Positions 32,083 to 39,139 of a stretch of DNA of 39,139 bases are shown here, in pieces. The notes beneath the pieces were generated by a model. The model did not search any database. It was not told where the DNA came from and worked only from the letters and a program-made list of their open reading frames with translations. The position numbers were made by a program, and so were the translations under genes. Numbering within the stretch: the first letter of the stretch is position 1; the number at the start of each line of letters is the position of its first letter. Source of the DNA: an uncultured Lachnospiraceae bacterium (GTDB taxonomy: Bacteria > Bacillota > Clostridia > Lachnospirales > Lachnospiraceae); NCBI GenBank assembly GCA_900320325.1, contig ONRU01000006.1:1-39139 (forward strand), given 5' to 3'.

Positions 32083-33552
32083 ATGACACAGTCCCGGCTT
32101 GAAGCGCGGCTCAGACAATACTGCGGATCCGGCATCTATCCCCTGCACATGCCGGGCCATAAACGCCGGCCCGGCCCCTGCCCCGGCCTGCCCTATGAAT
32201 GGGATGTGACAGAGGTGGAAGGGACCGATGATCTGCATGATGCCCGGGGCATCCTGAAGGAAGCCATGGACCGGACCGCCGCCCTGTATGGGGCGGACTA
32301 TACCCGCTATCTGGTGGGCGGCAGCACCTGCGGCATCCTGGCAGGCATCCGGGCCGCCCTCCGGCATGGGGACCGGGTGGCCGTGGCCCGCAACTGTCAT
32401 AAATCGGTATATCATGCCATAGAGCTGTGCGGCCTGGAAGCAGTCTGGATCCTGCCGGAGACCGTTCCGGATTACCGGATCTGCGGCAGTGTTTCCCCGG
32501 AGGCGGTCCGATGCCTGCTGCAGACGGATCCTTCCATCCGGGCGGTCATTCTGACCAGCCCCACTTACGAGGGGGTCCTGTCAAACATCGGTGCCATAGC
32601 CGCCCACTGCCACGCCCATGAGATTCCCCTGATCGTGGATGAGGCCCACGGGGCCCATCTGGGACTCTTCTCCGGGACCGGATTCCCTGCGGGAGCCCTG
32701 TCCCGCGGAGCGGACCTGGTCATCCAGAGCCCCCATAAGACCCTGCCGTCCCTGACCCAGACGGCCTGGCTGCATCTGCGGGGAGACAGGATCAGCGCAG
32801 GGGCCCTGGAGCGGGAACTGGATATTTTCGAGACTTCTTCTCCTTCCTATCCCCTGCTGGCTTCCCTGGACGCCTGTACAGGCCTGCTGGAAGCGGAAGG
32901 GTACAGCCTGTTCCGCGGCTGGCAGCAGCGTCTTTCCGCCTTTTACGAAGGTGCCGCCGCCCTCCGCCGGTTCAGGATACTGGGAAGGGAAGCCGGCCAG
33001 ATGTCCCGGGACACAGTATACGCTTTTGATCCCGGCAAAATTCTGATCGCCTGCCCGACCGGACAGATGACCGGACAGGCCCTGGCCCGGCTGCTGCGGG
33101 ACCGCTATCTGCTGGAAACGGAGATGGCGCTGGGAGACTGTGTCCTGGCCATGACTTCGCCGGCTGACGCCCCGTCCGCCCTGCAGAGACTGCTGGAGGC
33201 CCTGCTGGCACTGGAAGGCAGTCCGCGGCTGTTTTCTGATCCGGCAGAGGGATCCGGAGAGGACATACCGCCTCTGCCGGCGCCGGAGACGGTCCTGCCG
33301 GTGGGACAGGCGGTCCGGATGGACATGGAGGCAGTTCCCCTTGCTGCCGCAGCCGGACGGATCTGCGGGGAATATCTCTACTGTTACCCGCCGGGCATAC
33401 CGGTCTGCGCGCCGGGAGAGCGGATCACGGACAGGGTCCTGTCCCGGATCCGGTCCCTGGAAGCTTCCGGCTGCAGGATCAGGCGGTCTCAGTCGGGGGC
33501 CCCGGACGATGACCTTGACAAACAGGCGCGGGTCTATGTATTATTATCGTAA
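32083..33552 (+). CDS. Orn/Lys/Arg decarboxylase, fold-I PLP enzyme
   Basis: 489 residues. An aspartate-aminotransferase-fold decarboxylase: YPLHMPGHKRR near the N-terminus, VGGSTCGILAGIRA, IVDEAHGAHLG with the PLP-ring aspartate, and SPHKTLPSLTQTA with the Schiff-base lysine Lys219; the C-terminal small domain ends with the PPGIPVCAPGE stretch of this family. The short form resembles Bacillus SpeA/YaaO-type enzymes without the wing domain. It makes a diamine or agmatine from a basic amino acid in the cytosol; which one cannot be read. ATG 32083 was chosen because an in-frame start at 32026 lies in the mscL terminator. It has no visible terminator, and the scfA promoter sits in its last codons. 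Confidence 0.88.
   Translation: MTQSRLEARLRQYCGSGIYPLHMPGHKRRPGPCPGLPYEWDVTEVEGTDDLHDARGILKEAMDRTAALYGADYTRYLVGGSTCGILAGIRAALRHGDRVAVARNCHKSVYHAIELCGLEAVWILPETVPDYRICGSVSPEAVRCLLQTDPSIRAVILTSPTYEGVLSNIGAIAAHCHAHEIPLIVDEAHGAHLGLFSGTGFPAGALSRGADLVIQSPHKTLPSLTQTAWLHLRGDRISAGALERELDIFETSSPSYPLLASLDACTGLLEAEGYSLFRGWQQRLSAFYEGAAALRRFRILGREAGQMSRDTVYAFDPGKILIACPTGQMTGQALARLLRDRYLLETEMALGDCVLAMTSPADAPSALQRLLEALLALEGSPRLFSDPAEGSGEDIPPLPAPETVLPVGQAVRMDMEAVPLAAAAGRICGEYLYCYPPGIPVCAPGERITDRVLSRIRSLEASGCRIRRSQSGAPDDDLDKQARVYVLLS
33515..33544 (+). promoter_or_regulatory. scfA: Promoter of scfA inside the end of the decarboxylase gene
   Basis: Consensus TTGACA (33515-33520), 18-bp spacer, TATTAT (33539-33544). 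It would give a leader of about 98 bases containing an 8-bp perfect stem AGACTGCG/CGCAGTCT (33563-33591). Confidence 0.55.
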
Positions 33553-33648
33553 CTGTGGAGAAAGACTGCGCGGACAGGAGATCCGCAGTCTGCGGCGGGC
33601 CTGAACCCCGGCCGCTATCATCAATAAATCAGAAAGAAGGACGATCGT

Positions 33649-33798
33649 ATGAAGCACATTATGACATTGGATACACGTGATATGGCTCAGAGCGCTGTTG
33701 ACGGCGGCTGCGGCGAGTGCCAGACTTCCTGCCAGAGCGCATGCAAGACCAGCTGCGGTGTTGCCAACCAGCCCTGCGAGAACAAAGACGCTGAATGA
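33649..33798 (+). CDS. scfA: SCIFF ribosomal peptide (six cysteines in forty-five)
   Basis: 49 residues, starting MKHIMTLDTRDMAQSAVDGG. Six cysteines at 21, 24, 28, 32, 36 and 43 fit the SCIFF pattern, and the N-terminal MKHIMTLDT is nearly invariant in this family. SCIFF is found across Clostridia; its maturase puts a thioether crosslink between a Cys sulfur and a nearby residue. The biological role of the mature peptide is not settled. AGAAAGAAGG lies before the ATG. The maturase gene follows after a terminator-like hairpin. Confidence 0.96.
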   Translation: MKHIMTLDTRDMAQSAVDGGCGECQTSCQSACKTSCGVANQPCENKDAE

Positions 33799-33834
33799 TC
33801 CATCATCTGTTCAGTCCAGACATGTAAGATCAGG

Positions 33835-33867
33835 CTGCCGGAGTGCTGTGCGCATTCCGGCAGTTTT
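33835..33867 (+). terminator. Terminator hairpin between scfA and scfB
   Basis: CTGCCGGAGTG pairs with CATTCCGGCAG, then TTTT. The short U-run suggests partial read-through, so scfA transcript would exceed scfB. Confidence 0.7.
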
Positions 33868-33924
33868 ATGCACTGCAAAAAGAACGGCGCCGGGCGGTCG
33901 GCAGCGGCGCCGGTAAGGGAATAT

Positions 33925-35400
33925 ATGATTCATCAATACAAATTAAACGGTTACAATATTGTCCTGGATGTTTACAGCGGCAGCGTCCATGTAACGGACG
34001 ATGCCTCCTATGACCTGATCGCGTATCTGGATCAGGGCATGGAGGAGTCTGCCGCCTGCGACAGGATCTTTGAGGAATACAGAGACAGGGGCGTGACGCG
34101 GCAGGATACGGAGGAGATCCTGGAGGATATCCGGGAACTGCGGTCCATGGGGAAGCTCTTTACCGAAGACCGCTACCGGGACAAAGCCTTCGATCTCAAA
34201 CAGCGCTCGACGGTCGTCAAGGCCCTCTGCCTGCTGGTGGCCCATACCTGCAACCTGTCCTGTGAATACTGTTTTGCCTCCCAGGGCCATTTCAAGGGCC
34301 AGGACGGGCTGATGTCCTTTGAGACCGGTAAGCGTGCCCTGGATTTCCTGGTCGAGCATTCCGGCAGCCGCAGGAATCTGGAGGTGGATTTCTTCGGCGG
34401 GGAGCCCCTGGTCAATTTTCAGGTATGCAAAGACCTGGTCGCCTATGCCAGAAGCATCGAAAAGGAAAAGAACAAGAATTTCCGCTTTACCCTGACTACC
34501 AATGGCGTGGGGATCACGGATGAAGTCATCGACTGGGCCAACCGGGAATGCCACAATGTGGTCCTGAGCCTGGACGGACGCAAAGAGGTCAATGACCGCT
34601 TCCGGGTGGACCGTGCCGGGAAGGGCAGCTATGATACCATTGTCCCCAAATTCCGGGAATTTGTCCGCCGCCGCGGGGGGCAGGGCTATTACATGCGGGG
34701 CACCTATACCCATTTCAATACAGACTTTACCAATGATCTTTTCCATATGGCGGACGATCTGGGCTTTACCGAGCTGTCCATGGAACCGGTCGTGACCGAT
34801 CCTGCCAGTCCCAGCGCCCTGACGGAAGAAGACCTGCCGGTCCTGTTCGATCAGTATGAGCTGCTGGCCCGGGACATGCTGCGCAGGGAAAAGGAAGGAA
34901 GGCCCATTACCTTCTACCACTATATGCTGGACCTGCGGCACGGCCCCTGTATCTACAAGCGGATCGCCGGCTGCGGTTCCGGAACGGAATACATGGCCGT
35001 GACGGCATGGGGAGACCTTTATCCCTGCCATCAGTTCGTCAATGATCCGGAATATAAGATGGGAAATATCTGGGACGGGGTGACCCGGACCGATATCCGG
35101 GAAGAATTCAAGCTCTGCAACGTCTATTCCCGGCCGGAATGTGAGGACTGCTGGGCCAGACTCTACTGCTCCGGCGGCTGCGCCGCCAATTCCTATCATG
35201 CCACGGGCGACATCCACGGTACCTACGAATACGGATGTAAGCTCTTCCGCAAGCGGATCGAGTGTGCCCTGATGATGAAGGTGGCCCAGGGCGTCATGAC
35301 CTCCTTTACGGAACCCGGAGCGGCCGGAGAGGATACAGCGGCCGCGGAAGCGGACTGCGCCCTGCTCAATGGAGAGGACGGCTGCGACGGATGTTGCTGA
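33925..35400 (+). CDS. scfB: SCIFF radical SAM/SPASM maturase
   Basis: 491 residues. An N-terminal part of about 90 residues (MIHQYKLNGYNIVLDVYSGS...) fits the peptide-recognition (RRE) domain. The radical SAM cluster is CNLSCEYC (Cys109, 113, 116), followed by the GGEPL motif. The SPASM domain has the usual cysteines: CGSGTEYMAVTAWGDLYPC, then CNVYSRPECEDCWARLYCSG with later Cys. It uses S-adenosylmethionine and auxiliary 4Fe-4S clusters to make a thioether in SCIFF. ATG 33925 has AAGGGA 5 bases upstream; an in-frame ATG at 33868 sits in the terminator and is rejected. The Cys-rich end (CDGCC) overlaps the convergent XRE gene by 35 bases. Confidence 0.95.
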   Translation: MIHQYKLNGYNIVLDVYSGSVHVTDDASYDLIAYLDQGMEESAACDRIFEEYRDRGVTRQDTEEILEDIRELRSMGKLFTEDRYRDKAFDLKQRSTVVKALCLLVAHTCNLSCEYCFASQGHFKGQDGLMSFETGKRALDFLVEHSGSRRNLEVDFFGGEPLVNFQVCKDLVAYARSIEKEKNKNFRFTLTTNGVGITDEVIDWANRECHNVVLSLDGRKEVNDRFRVDRAGKGSYDTIVPKFREFVRRRGGQGYYMRGTYTHFNTDFTNDLFHMADDLGFTELSMEPVVTDPASPSALTEEDLPVLFDQYELLARDMLRREKEGRPITFYHYMLDLRHGPCIYKRIAGCGSGTEYMAVTAWGDLYPCHQFVNDPEYKMGNIWDGVTRTDIREEFKLCNVYSRPECEDCWARLYCSGGCAANSYHATGDIHGTYEYGCKLFRKRIECALMMKVAQGVMTSFTEPGAAGEDTAAAEADCALLNGEDGCDGCC

Positions 35401-35596
35401 CGCCGGACAGGTAATCCAGGCTGACGTCATAATAGACGGCCAGACAGACCAGGACCCGGACCGGGATCCGGACGGTCCCGTTTTCATAATCACAATAGAC
35501 TCTTTGGGACAGGCCCAGAACGGACGCGATCCGTTTCTGGGTCTGTCCTTTTTCTTTTCTCAGATTTTTGATACGGTCGGAACAGGGGAAATACAT
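35366..35596 (-). CDS. Small XRE-family HTH regulator
   Basis: 76 residues, essentially one Cro/CI-type helix-turn-helix: DRIKNLRKEKGQTQKRIASV (7-26), LGLSQRVYCDYENG (27-40), then LVCLAVYYDVSLDYLSG. Such short proteins bind operators as dimers. It is read against scfB and its end overlaps the last 35 bases of that gene. The ribosome site is weak. Targets are unknown; the neighbour that starts divergently is ylmH, 247 bases away. Confidence 0.82.
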   Translation of the reverse strand: MYFPCSDRIKNLRKEKGQTQKRIASVLGLSQRVYCDYENGTVRIPVRVLVCLAVYYDVSLDYLSGVSNIRRSRPLH

Positions 35597-35778
35597 AGGA
35601 CTTTATCAGACAGGCTTACAGACGGGAGAGTTTGGATGGGATGGGGCATGGTGCCCTGTATTATTTTTACACGGTTTCCCCGAAAAGACCAGCGAAAGAA
35701 TCATTCTGTCCGGGACCGGGGATCCAGGCGCCTCCTGTGCCTCTTTTTGTACCCGCGCAGACCTGCCCCGCTGTTTTA

Positions 35779-35787
35779 TGATATAAT
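35779..35787 (+). promoter_or_regulatory. ylmH: Extended -10 promoter of ylmH
   Basis: TG-A-TATAAT (35779-35787), about 57 bases before the ATG; no good -35 is seen, as expected for an extended -10. Confidence 0.5.
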
Positions 35788-35843
35788 GCCCCTGAACCGG
35801 AAGGAAGTATCCAGGGAAATATTCCCGGGAAAGGAAAACAGAC

Positions 35844-36647
35844 ATGGATGAGAAACAGCTCCTGCAGGGCAGGTTCCGGGACCTGTCGGACCGGGCTTTC
35901 CGGCAGGGATACATGACCCATACCGCTTTTCTGTCCGCTTCGGAGCAGGCGGTCTTTTATGACTATGTCCGGACCCGGGAGGGACATCCGGACAGCCCCC
36001 GCCTGGGCGGCGCCGAGTACCTGCTGTATGGCGGGCGGGAGGACGCGGACCGGCGGGCAGCGGTCTTTCTGCCTGCCTGGATGGACCGGGAAGGGTTCAT
36101 GGAGACAGAGGCCGCGGACCCGCAGGTGGCTGCCTGCCTGCGGATCACCCCGCTCAACGCCAGGTTCGCCGACGAGCTGACCCACAGGGATTTTCTTGGC
36201 GCCCTCATGCACCTGGGGATCGAAAGGGATCAGATCGGAGACATCCTGACGGGACCCGCGGAAGCTTATGTCTATGTGATGAAGGAGATCGCCCCCTTTA
36301 TCCGGGAAGAGCTGTGCCGGGTCCGCCATACCAGCGTCATGGCCGCCGAATGCCTGCCGGGCGCCTGTACACTGCAGCCCCGGCTTGAAGACCGTACCGG
36401 TTCGGTGGCTTCGGAGCGGATCGACGCCGTGATCGCCATGGTCTGGAAGATGGCCCGGGGGACGGCCAGGGACCTGGTCCTTGCGGAAGCGGTCACGGTC
36501 AACGGCAGGCTGGTCCTGTCCCCGGCAGACCCCCTGCGGGAAGGAGACCGGGTCTCGGTCCGGGGCCGGGGGAAATTTATATACCGGGGGACCGGCGGAA
36601 AGACCCGGAAAGGCAGACTGTTTGCCGCTGTCCAGGTCTATTGCTGA
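35844..36647 (+). CDS. ylmH: YlmH/RqcP2-type S4-domain RNA-binding protein
   Basis: 267 residues, the normal YlmH length. The N-terminal two thirds have the YlmH pattern (FLSASEQAVFYDY..., ITPLNARFADELTHRDFLGA, GDILTGPAEAYVYV), and the C-terminal S4 RNA-binding domain includes RTGSVASERIDAVIAMVWKM and VLAEAVTVNGRLV. In Bacillus, YlmH sits in the division cluster and can act in rescue of stalled 50S subunits (RQC). Here it is not next to sepF or divIVA but is followed by a sugar nucleotidyltransferase. Good ribosome site AAGGAAAA before the ATG. Confidence 0.9.
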   Translation: MDEKQLLQGRFRDLSDRAFRQGYMTHTAFLSASEQAVFYDYVRTREGHPDSPRLGGAEYLLYGGREDADRRAAVFLPAWMDREGFMETEAADPQVAACLRITPLNARFADELTHRDFLGALMHLGIERDQIGDILTGPAEAYVYVMKEIAPFIREELCRVRHTSVMAAECLPGACTLQPRLEDRTGSVASERIDAVIAMVWKMARGTARDLVLAEAVTVNGRLVLSPADPLREGDRVSVRGRGKFIYRGTGGKTRKGRLFAAVQVYC

Positions 36648-36720
36648 CCGGGACAGGCCGGCAGGTACACGATCACAATACAAAGAAGCGGAAAGCCCCG
36701 CGGAGACGGAGGAAATATTG

Positions 36721-37947
36721 ATGAATTATACAGAAGCGTTTGAGAAACTGGAACGGTATGGACAGACCCATGTCCTGGACTATTATGAAAGACTGACAGA
36801 GGAGGGCCGGAAAAAGCTGCTGGACCAGATCGAGGCGGCGGACCTGTCCGTCCTGGACAGCATCGGCAGCAAAAGCGCGGCCGGTACCTGGAAGACCATT
36901 GAACCCCTGCAGGGCCTTTCTCTGGAAGAGATCGCGGCGGAAAGGGAACAGTTTACCCGCAAAGGGCTGGAAGCCATCCGCGCCGGGCAGGTGGCCTGTG
37001 TCCTGCTGGCCGGCGGCATGGGCACCCGGCTGGGGAGTGATGATCCCAAATGCATGTATGACATCGGGATCACCAGGCCGGTCTACATCATGCAGCGTCT
37101 GATGGAGAACCTGCGGGAGGTCACGGCCGCTGCCGGCTGCGGCGTTCCTTTCCTGATCATGACCAGCGACCGCAATCATGACAAGACCGTCCGCTTTATG
37201 GAAGACCACGATTATTTCGGCTATGATCCGGACCTGGTGACCTTTTTCCGCCAGGATATGGCGCCGGCCGCGGATTATCAGGGAAAGATCTATATGGAGT
37301 CCATGGACAGCATGTCCCTGTCGCCCAACGGCAACGGCGGCTGGTTCTCCTCCCTGCACCGGGCCGGTATCCTGGACAGGCTGAAGGCGTCCGGCGTCCG
37401 CTGGCTCAATGTCTTTGGTGTCGACAATGTCCTGCAGCGGATCGCGGATCCCTGCTTTATCGGGGCCGTGATCGACCGGGACTGTGCCTGCGGTGCCAAG
37501 GCGGTCCGCAAGAACAGCCGGGACGAGAAGGTCGGCGTGCTCTGCCGTCAGGACGGGCATCCCGCCATTATCGAGTATTATGAAATGACCGATGAGCTGC
37601 TGGACGCGGCCGATGAAAAAGGCAGCCTGCTCTACAGCTACGGCGTCATCCTCAACTATCTGTTCCGGATCAGGGATCTGGAAAAGACCCTGGAAGAGGC
37701 CTTCCCCGTCCATGTGGTGGAGAAAAAGATCGCCTATATGGGACCGGAAGGAGAGACGGTCACTCCCGCGGAGCCCAACGGCTATAAATTTGAGCTGCTG
37801 ATGATCGACCAGATCAGAAGCCTGCCCACCTGCCTGCCCTATGAAGTGGACAGGGAGCGGGAATTCGCTCCGATCAAGAATAAGACCGGCAGGGATTCCG
37901 TGGAGAGCGCCAGGCGGCTGTGCCTGCTGAACGGAATCGAACTGTAA
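36721..37947 (+). CDS. UDPGP-family sugar-1-phosphate nucleotidyltransferase
   Basis: 408 residues. The N-terminal nucleotide-binding signature is LLAGGMGTRLG (95-105) with PK at 109-110. This and motifs such as FGVDNVLQRIADP, KNSRDEKVGVLC and NGYKFELLMID match UDP-N-acetylhexosamine/UDP-glucose pyrophosphorylases of the eukaryotic-like UAP1/UGP family, not bacterial GlmU or GalU. It should join UTP and a sugar-1-phosphate (probably GlcNAc or GalNAc) to give UDP-sugar in the cytosol. GGAGGAAA lies 8 bases before the ATG; an in-frame opening at 36481 would read through ylmH and is rejected. It may be co-transcribed with ylmH (73 bases apart). Confidence 0.88.
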   Translation: MNYTEAFEKLERYGQTHVLDYYERLTEEGRKKLLDQIEAADLSVLDSIGSKSAAGTWKTIEPLQGLSLEEIAAEREQFTRKGLEAIRAGQVACVLLAGGMGTRLGSDDPKCMYDIGITRPVYIMQRLMENLREVTAAAGCGVPFLIMTSDRNHDKTVRFMEDHDYFGYDPDLVTFFRQDMAPAADYQGKIYMESMDSMSLSPNGNGGWFSSLHRAGILDRLKASGVRWLNVFGVDNVLQRIADPCFIGAVIDRDCACGAKAVRKNSRDEKVGVLCRQDGHPAIIEYYEMTDELLDAADEKGSLLYSYGVILNYLFRIRDLEKTLEEAFPVHVVEKKIAYMGPEGETVTPAEPNGYKFELLMIDQIRSLPTCLPYEVDREREFAPIKNKTGRDSVESARRLCLLNGIEL

Positions 37948-37969
37948 GCGGCTAAGGAGGAATAAAAGC

Positions 37970-38236
37970 ATGTTCAGACTATGGGTCAGAGAATGGAAGG
38001 ACAGCCGTATGATCCGGGATACTGTCATAGAGGACGGATCGGCGGATACCAGAACCCATAAGGTATTCCGCGCGCTGGAGACAGCCTGCGGCGAACTGGA
38101 TCTGGCGGTCCCTGTATGGCTGGACTCGACGGTCCGGGACTTTCAGCGCCATTCCCGGGCCCGGTTCACCCGGGACGCTTTTGTGGAGGAAATCGAATTC
38201 GACTATCTGGAAATCTGGCTGATCGAAGAGGACTGA
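37970..38236 (+). CDS. Small conserved Lachnospiraceae protein, unknown function
   Basis: 88 residues, soluble, charged: MFRLWVREWKDSRMIRDTVI... then DTRTHKVFRALETACGELDL, VPVWLDSTVRDFQRHSRARF and DAFVEEIEFDYLEIWLIEED. I recall close homologues in many Lachnospiraceae with the same DxRTHKVF and FQRHS...RF motifs, but no function. AAGGAGG precedes the ATG, 22 bases after the nucleotidyltransferase stop. Confidence 0.85.
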   Translation: MFRLWVREWKDSRMIRDTVIEDGSADTRTHKVFRALETACGELDLAVPVWLDSTVRDFQRHSRARFTRDAFVEEIEFDYLEIWLIEED

Positions 38237-38392
38237 AGAGTATATTTTTCTCACATTTTATACACAGAATAAACACATTTACCGCCTATACTCACTACTA
38301 TCAAATACAGAAAAGACAGTCGCCGAAGCTGCCCCGGAAAGAAAGGCGGCAGCGGGCAGACCAATATAGAAAACGGAAAAGGTGGTAGGAAC

Positions 38393-39139
38393 ATGGACGA
38401 GAACAGAAATTATTCGAACGGAACAAATACAGGCTCTTCAGACAACGAATGGAACTCCTCTGACGCGGGCAGATATGCCTACGAGCAGGCGCCGGAAGGG
38501 GACAGCGGCCGCTATACCGGTCCGGATACCGGCGAGACCGGCAACGGCAGCTATCAGTACAGCAGCTCCGGCAACCGGTTTTATCAGGACGATTCCTATT
38601 ATGATACGGAGCAGAAGAACTTTTATTATACCGGCGGCAGCGACGCCCGTCAGGAGACATCCGGCAGCGGGACGGCAGACAGCTCTGATCCGCAGGACGC
38701 TTCCGGCGGCGCCGGACCCCGTAAGCCAGCCGGGAAAAAATCCCGTAAAGAAGGCGGCAAAGGAAAGGCGGTTCTTGCGCTGGCCCTCGCGGCTGTATTC
38801 GGAATTTCTGTAGGCGCCGGTGTATGGGGCGCCAGCAATTATGCCGCCAGGTCCGCCGCTCCCGCCCAGGCCGTGGAAGAAGCCCAGACAGAAGAAGATC
38901 AGGCTCCCGCTCAGGCAGAGCAGGAGACGGCGGCTGCGGAACCGGCCCAGGAGCAGGCGGAGCAGAGCACAGACGCCGCTACGACCCTGCTGTCTGTGAA
39001 CAGCTCGGAGACAGTGAACACAAGCGTGACACAGGTCGCGTCCGATGTCATGCCTTCCATCGTATCTGTCTATAATAACTTCACACAGGCGACCCAGTTC
39101 TTTGGCCAGACCTATACGGAAGAAGCGACATCGACCGGC
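38393..39139 (+). CDS. HtrA/DegP-like S1C serine protease, N-terminal part only (3' end cut)
   Basis: 249 residues visible; the gene runs off the window. Residues 1-125 are a Gly/Ser/Tyr/Asn-rich cytosolic tail ending in a basic stretch (PAGKKSRKEGGKGK). A TM helix follows (about 126-146: VLALALAAVFGISVGAGVWG), then an Ala/Gln/Glu-rich linker and the start of the protease domain, VTQVASDVMPSIVSVYNN (about 213-230), which is the typical HtrA opening. The catalytic triad and PDZ domain would lie beyond 39139. HtrA proteins degrade misfolded envelope proteins. The start has AAGGTGG/AGGA before ATG 38393. Confidence 0.88.
   Translation, partial: MDENRNYSNGTNTGSSDNEWNSSDAGRYAYEQAPEGDSGRYTGPDTGETGNGSYQYSSSGNRFYQDDSYYDTEQKNFYYTGGSDARQETSGSGTADSSDPQDASGGAGPRKPAGKKSRKEGGKGKAVLALALAAVFGISVGAGVWGASNYAARSAAPAQAVEEAQTEEDQAPAQAEQETAAAEPAQEQAEQSTDAATTLLSVNSSETVNTSVTQVASDVMPSIVSVYNNFTQATQFFGQTYTEEATSTG

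Noticed and set aside
33536..33604. 22-codon frame MYYYRNCGERL... resembling the start of a zinc-ribbon protein
   Set aside because: It overlaps the decarboxylase stop, has only one cysteine, lacks a ribosome site and contains the scfA leader hairpin; at most a relic.
1..39139. CRISPR arrays, insertion sequences, prophage genes, tRNA or rRNA genes
   Set aside because: I looked for regularly spaced repeats, transposase or integrase motifs and tRNA-like cloverleaves and saw none.

Overview
The window looks like a GC-rich chromosomal segment of a Clostridia bacterium, most likely Lachnospiraceae. The best marker is the SCIFF pair near the right end: a 49-residue peptide with six cysteines (33649-33798) followed by its radical SAM/SPASM maturase (33925-35400). 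The 88-residue protein at 37970, YlmH, LCP and HtrA-type genes and the strong Shine-Dalgarno sites all fit this. I see no rRNA, tRNA, CRISPR array, transposase or phage gene, and both window edges cut a gene.

Left third, minus strand. A class II glutamine amidotransferase (cut at base 1) has its own promoter. Upstream of it in sequence lies a seven-gene minus-strand cluster, transcribed from about 8940 down to a terminator at 541-574. In order it encodes an unknown 337-residue protein, a degenerate kinase-like protein, a PP2C phosphatase, a Ser/Thr kinase with a C-terminal extension, a two-TM protein with an acidic linker, a zinc-ribbon P-loop GTPase, and a protein resembling the N-terminal domain of GTPase-associated proteins followed by a two-TM tail. 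The last gene is broken by a perfect 11-bp tandem duplication; removing one copy restores a single 403-codon frame. This is the strongest candidate for a little-described system: a phospho-regulated GTPase module anchored at the membrane.

Middle left, plus strand. Divergently from a TTGACA-17-TATAGT promoter runs a dlt-like operon: DltA-like adenylation enzyme, fold-III PLP decarboxylase, MBOAT acyltransferase, SGNH/DltD-like protein and a HAD phosphatase. The decarboxylase is unexpected in a dlt operon and no carrier-protein gene is visible, so the group put on the surface polymer may be a decarboxylated amino acid rather than D-alanine. An NhaC-type antiporter follows as its own unit.

Middle. 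A ten-gene Mrp/Mbh-type cation antiporter operon (17316-26851) has E, F, G, a separate MbhD-like DUF4040 gene, an MbhE/MnhB gene, a NuoK-like C subunit and four NuoL/M/N-like subunits where Mrp normally has two. No redox subunit is present. A membrane-anchored SGNH hydrolase ends the transcript.

Right third. Mostly single housekeeping and envelope genes: a membrane protein with a long Lys/Glu helical linker, an LCP transferase, a lone Hpt protein, MscL with a C-terminal zinc ribbon and a structured leader, an Orn/Lys/Arg decarboxylase, the SCIFF locus, a small XRE regulator converging on scfB, ylmH, a UDPGP-family sugar nucleotidyltransferase, a small conserved Lachnospiraceae protein, and the start of an HtrA-like protease. 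Several short perfect tandem duplications (11, 12, 14 bp) lie in or near the left cluster.
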